This document shows positions 6,498-6,618 of a stretch of 6,618 nt of DNA, one piece after another. This DNA is from JAJPJG01 sp034667645 (GTDB lineage Bacteria > Verrucomicrobiota > Verrucomicrobiia > Chthoniobacterales > Chthoniobacteraceae). Numbering within the stretch: position 1 is the first letter of the stretch; each line of letters opens with the position of its first letter. The notes below the pieces were generated by a model, which searched no databases, was not told the origin of the DNA, and was given only the letters and a program-made list of their open reading frames with translations. The stretch lies in assembly GCA_034667645.1 (NCBI GenBank), contig JAXDQV010000103.1:1-6618 (forward strand). The letters run 5' to 3'. Both the position numbers and the translations under genes were made by a program.

Positions 6498-6533
6498 CAA
6501 AGAATCGCGAAGCTTACAAACCGAGCTTCGCGA
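6498..6533 (-). terminator. Candidate intrinsic terminator of the upstream gene
   Basis: On the minus strand a perfect 10-bp inverted repeat, TCGCGAAGCT (6524-6533) and AGCTTCGCGA (6505-6514), encloses a 9-nt loop. It is followed by TTCTTTGG, a short and imperfect T-rich tract. The 5' arm lies in the last codons of the upstream gene, and the TAA stop sits at the loop and 3' arm junction. It would separate that gene from the deacetylase-ffh-rpsP-khpA cluster. The stem is strong but the T tract is weak, so termination may be partial. Confidence 0.45.
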
Positions 6534-6618
6534 AGGTCTCTTCCACATGGCGGAAGTGGATTTCCAGCGAACAAAGCCGATCAATCTCGGACCGGCTGAG
6601 ATGTGCGGCGATGGCCTG
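6514..6618 (-). CDS. C-terminal end of an unidentified protein (possibly adenylosuccinate lyase)
   Basis: An open frame enters at the right edge and stops with TAA at 6514-6516. Its 34 visible residues begin QAIAAHLSRSEIDRLCSLEI and end HFRHVEETFAKLGL. The layout resembles the tail of adenylosuccinate lyases: a helix, 'LS..EID.LC', an aromatic-containing step, and a last helix ending near the terminus. The match is only an impression from a short stretch, so I give no symbol. Support for real coding is the absence of stops, the plausible amphipathic helices and the hairpin at its stop codon. The deacetylase start is 64 nt downstream. Confidence 0.6.
   Translation of the reverse strand, partial: QAIAAHLSRSEIDRLCSLEIHFRHVEETFAKLGL

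Noticed and set aside
6450..6584. Upstream ATG at 6584 for a longer deacetylase
   Set aside because: This would bury the lipoprotein signal peptide 45 residues inside the protein and overlap the right-edge gene and its hairpin.
1..6618. Search for CRISPR arrays, IS ends, tRNA or rRNA genes, riboswitches, or a novel multi-gene system
   Set aside because: No spaced direct repeats, transposase motifs, cloverleaf signatures or cassette of unknown genes were seen. Coding sequence fills nearly all of the window with known families, and no gap exceeds about 76 nt.

Overview
The window is compact bacterial chromosome, GC-rich by eye, with nine protein-coding genes (two cut by the window edges), eight of them on the minus strand. 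All complete genes are housekeeping or cell-envelope genes. I see no mobile element, CRISPR array, tRNA, rRNA, phage gene, or recognisable defence or biosynthetic cluster. The ffh-rpsP-khpA order, the alternative-looking Ffh G3 region and the near absence of Shine-Dalgarno sequences would fit a GC-rich member of the Verrucomicrobiota. That placement is an inference from general impression, not a demonstrated identity.

Right-hand minus-strand block, in transcription order from high to low coordinates: the 3' end of an unidentified gene (6514-6618) runs into a 10-bp stem-loop overlapping its stop codon. Then come a lipoprotein polysaccharide deacetylase (5061-6449), ffh (3719-5059), rpsP (3459-3713) and khpA (3164-3409). 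The deacetylase and ffh are separated by 1 nt and ffh and rpsP by 5 nt; rpsP and khpA are 49 nt apart with a GC-rich inverted repeat between them. Ffh, S16 and KhpA form a protein-targeting, ribosome and RNA-binding group familiar from other bacteria, but rimM, trmD and rplS, which often follow, are absent here.

Middle: a single plus-strand gene, a short calcineurin-like (YfcE/MJ0936-type) metallophosphoesterase (2718-3158), converges on khpA with only 5 nt between stop codons. It diverges from hisC across a 76-nt gap.

Left-hand minus-strand block: hisC (1508-2641), mnmE (164-1507) and the first 37 codons of a class 2 pyrD (1-111). The hisC stop abuts the mnmE start with no spacer, which suggests translational coupling. 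A plausible sigma70-type promoter for pyrD lies at the 3' end of mnmE. The three genes serve different pathways (histidine synthesis, tRNA wobble-uridine modification, pyrimidine synthesis), so they look like a run of co-oriented housekeeping genes rather than one functional system.

Nothing here amounts to a clear new system. The points most worth a second look are the lipoprotein deacetylase packed against ffh, the missing Shine-Dalgarno signals, the compact phosphoesterase and the shortened ffh-rpsP-khpA cluster.
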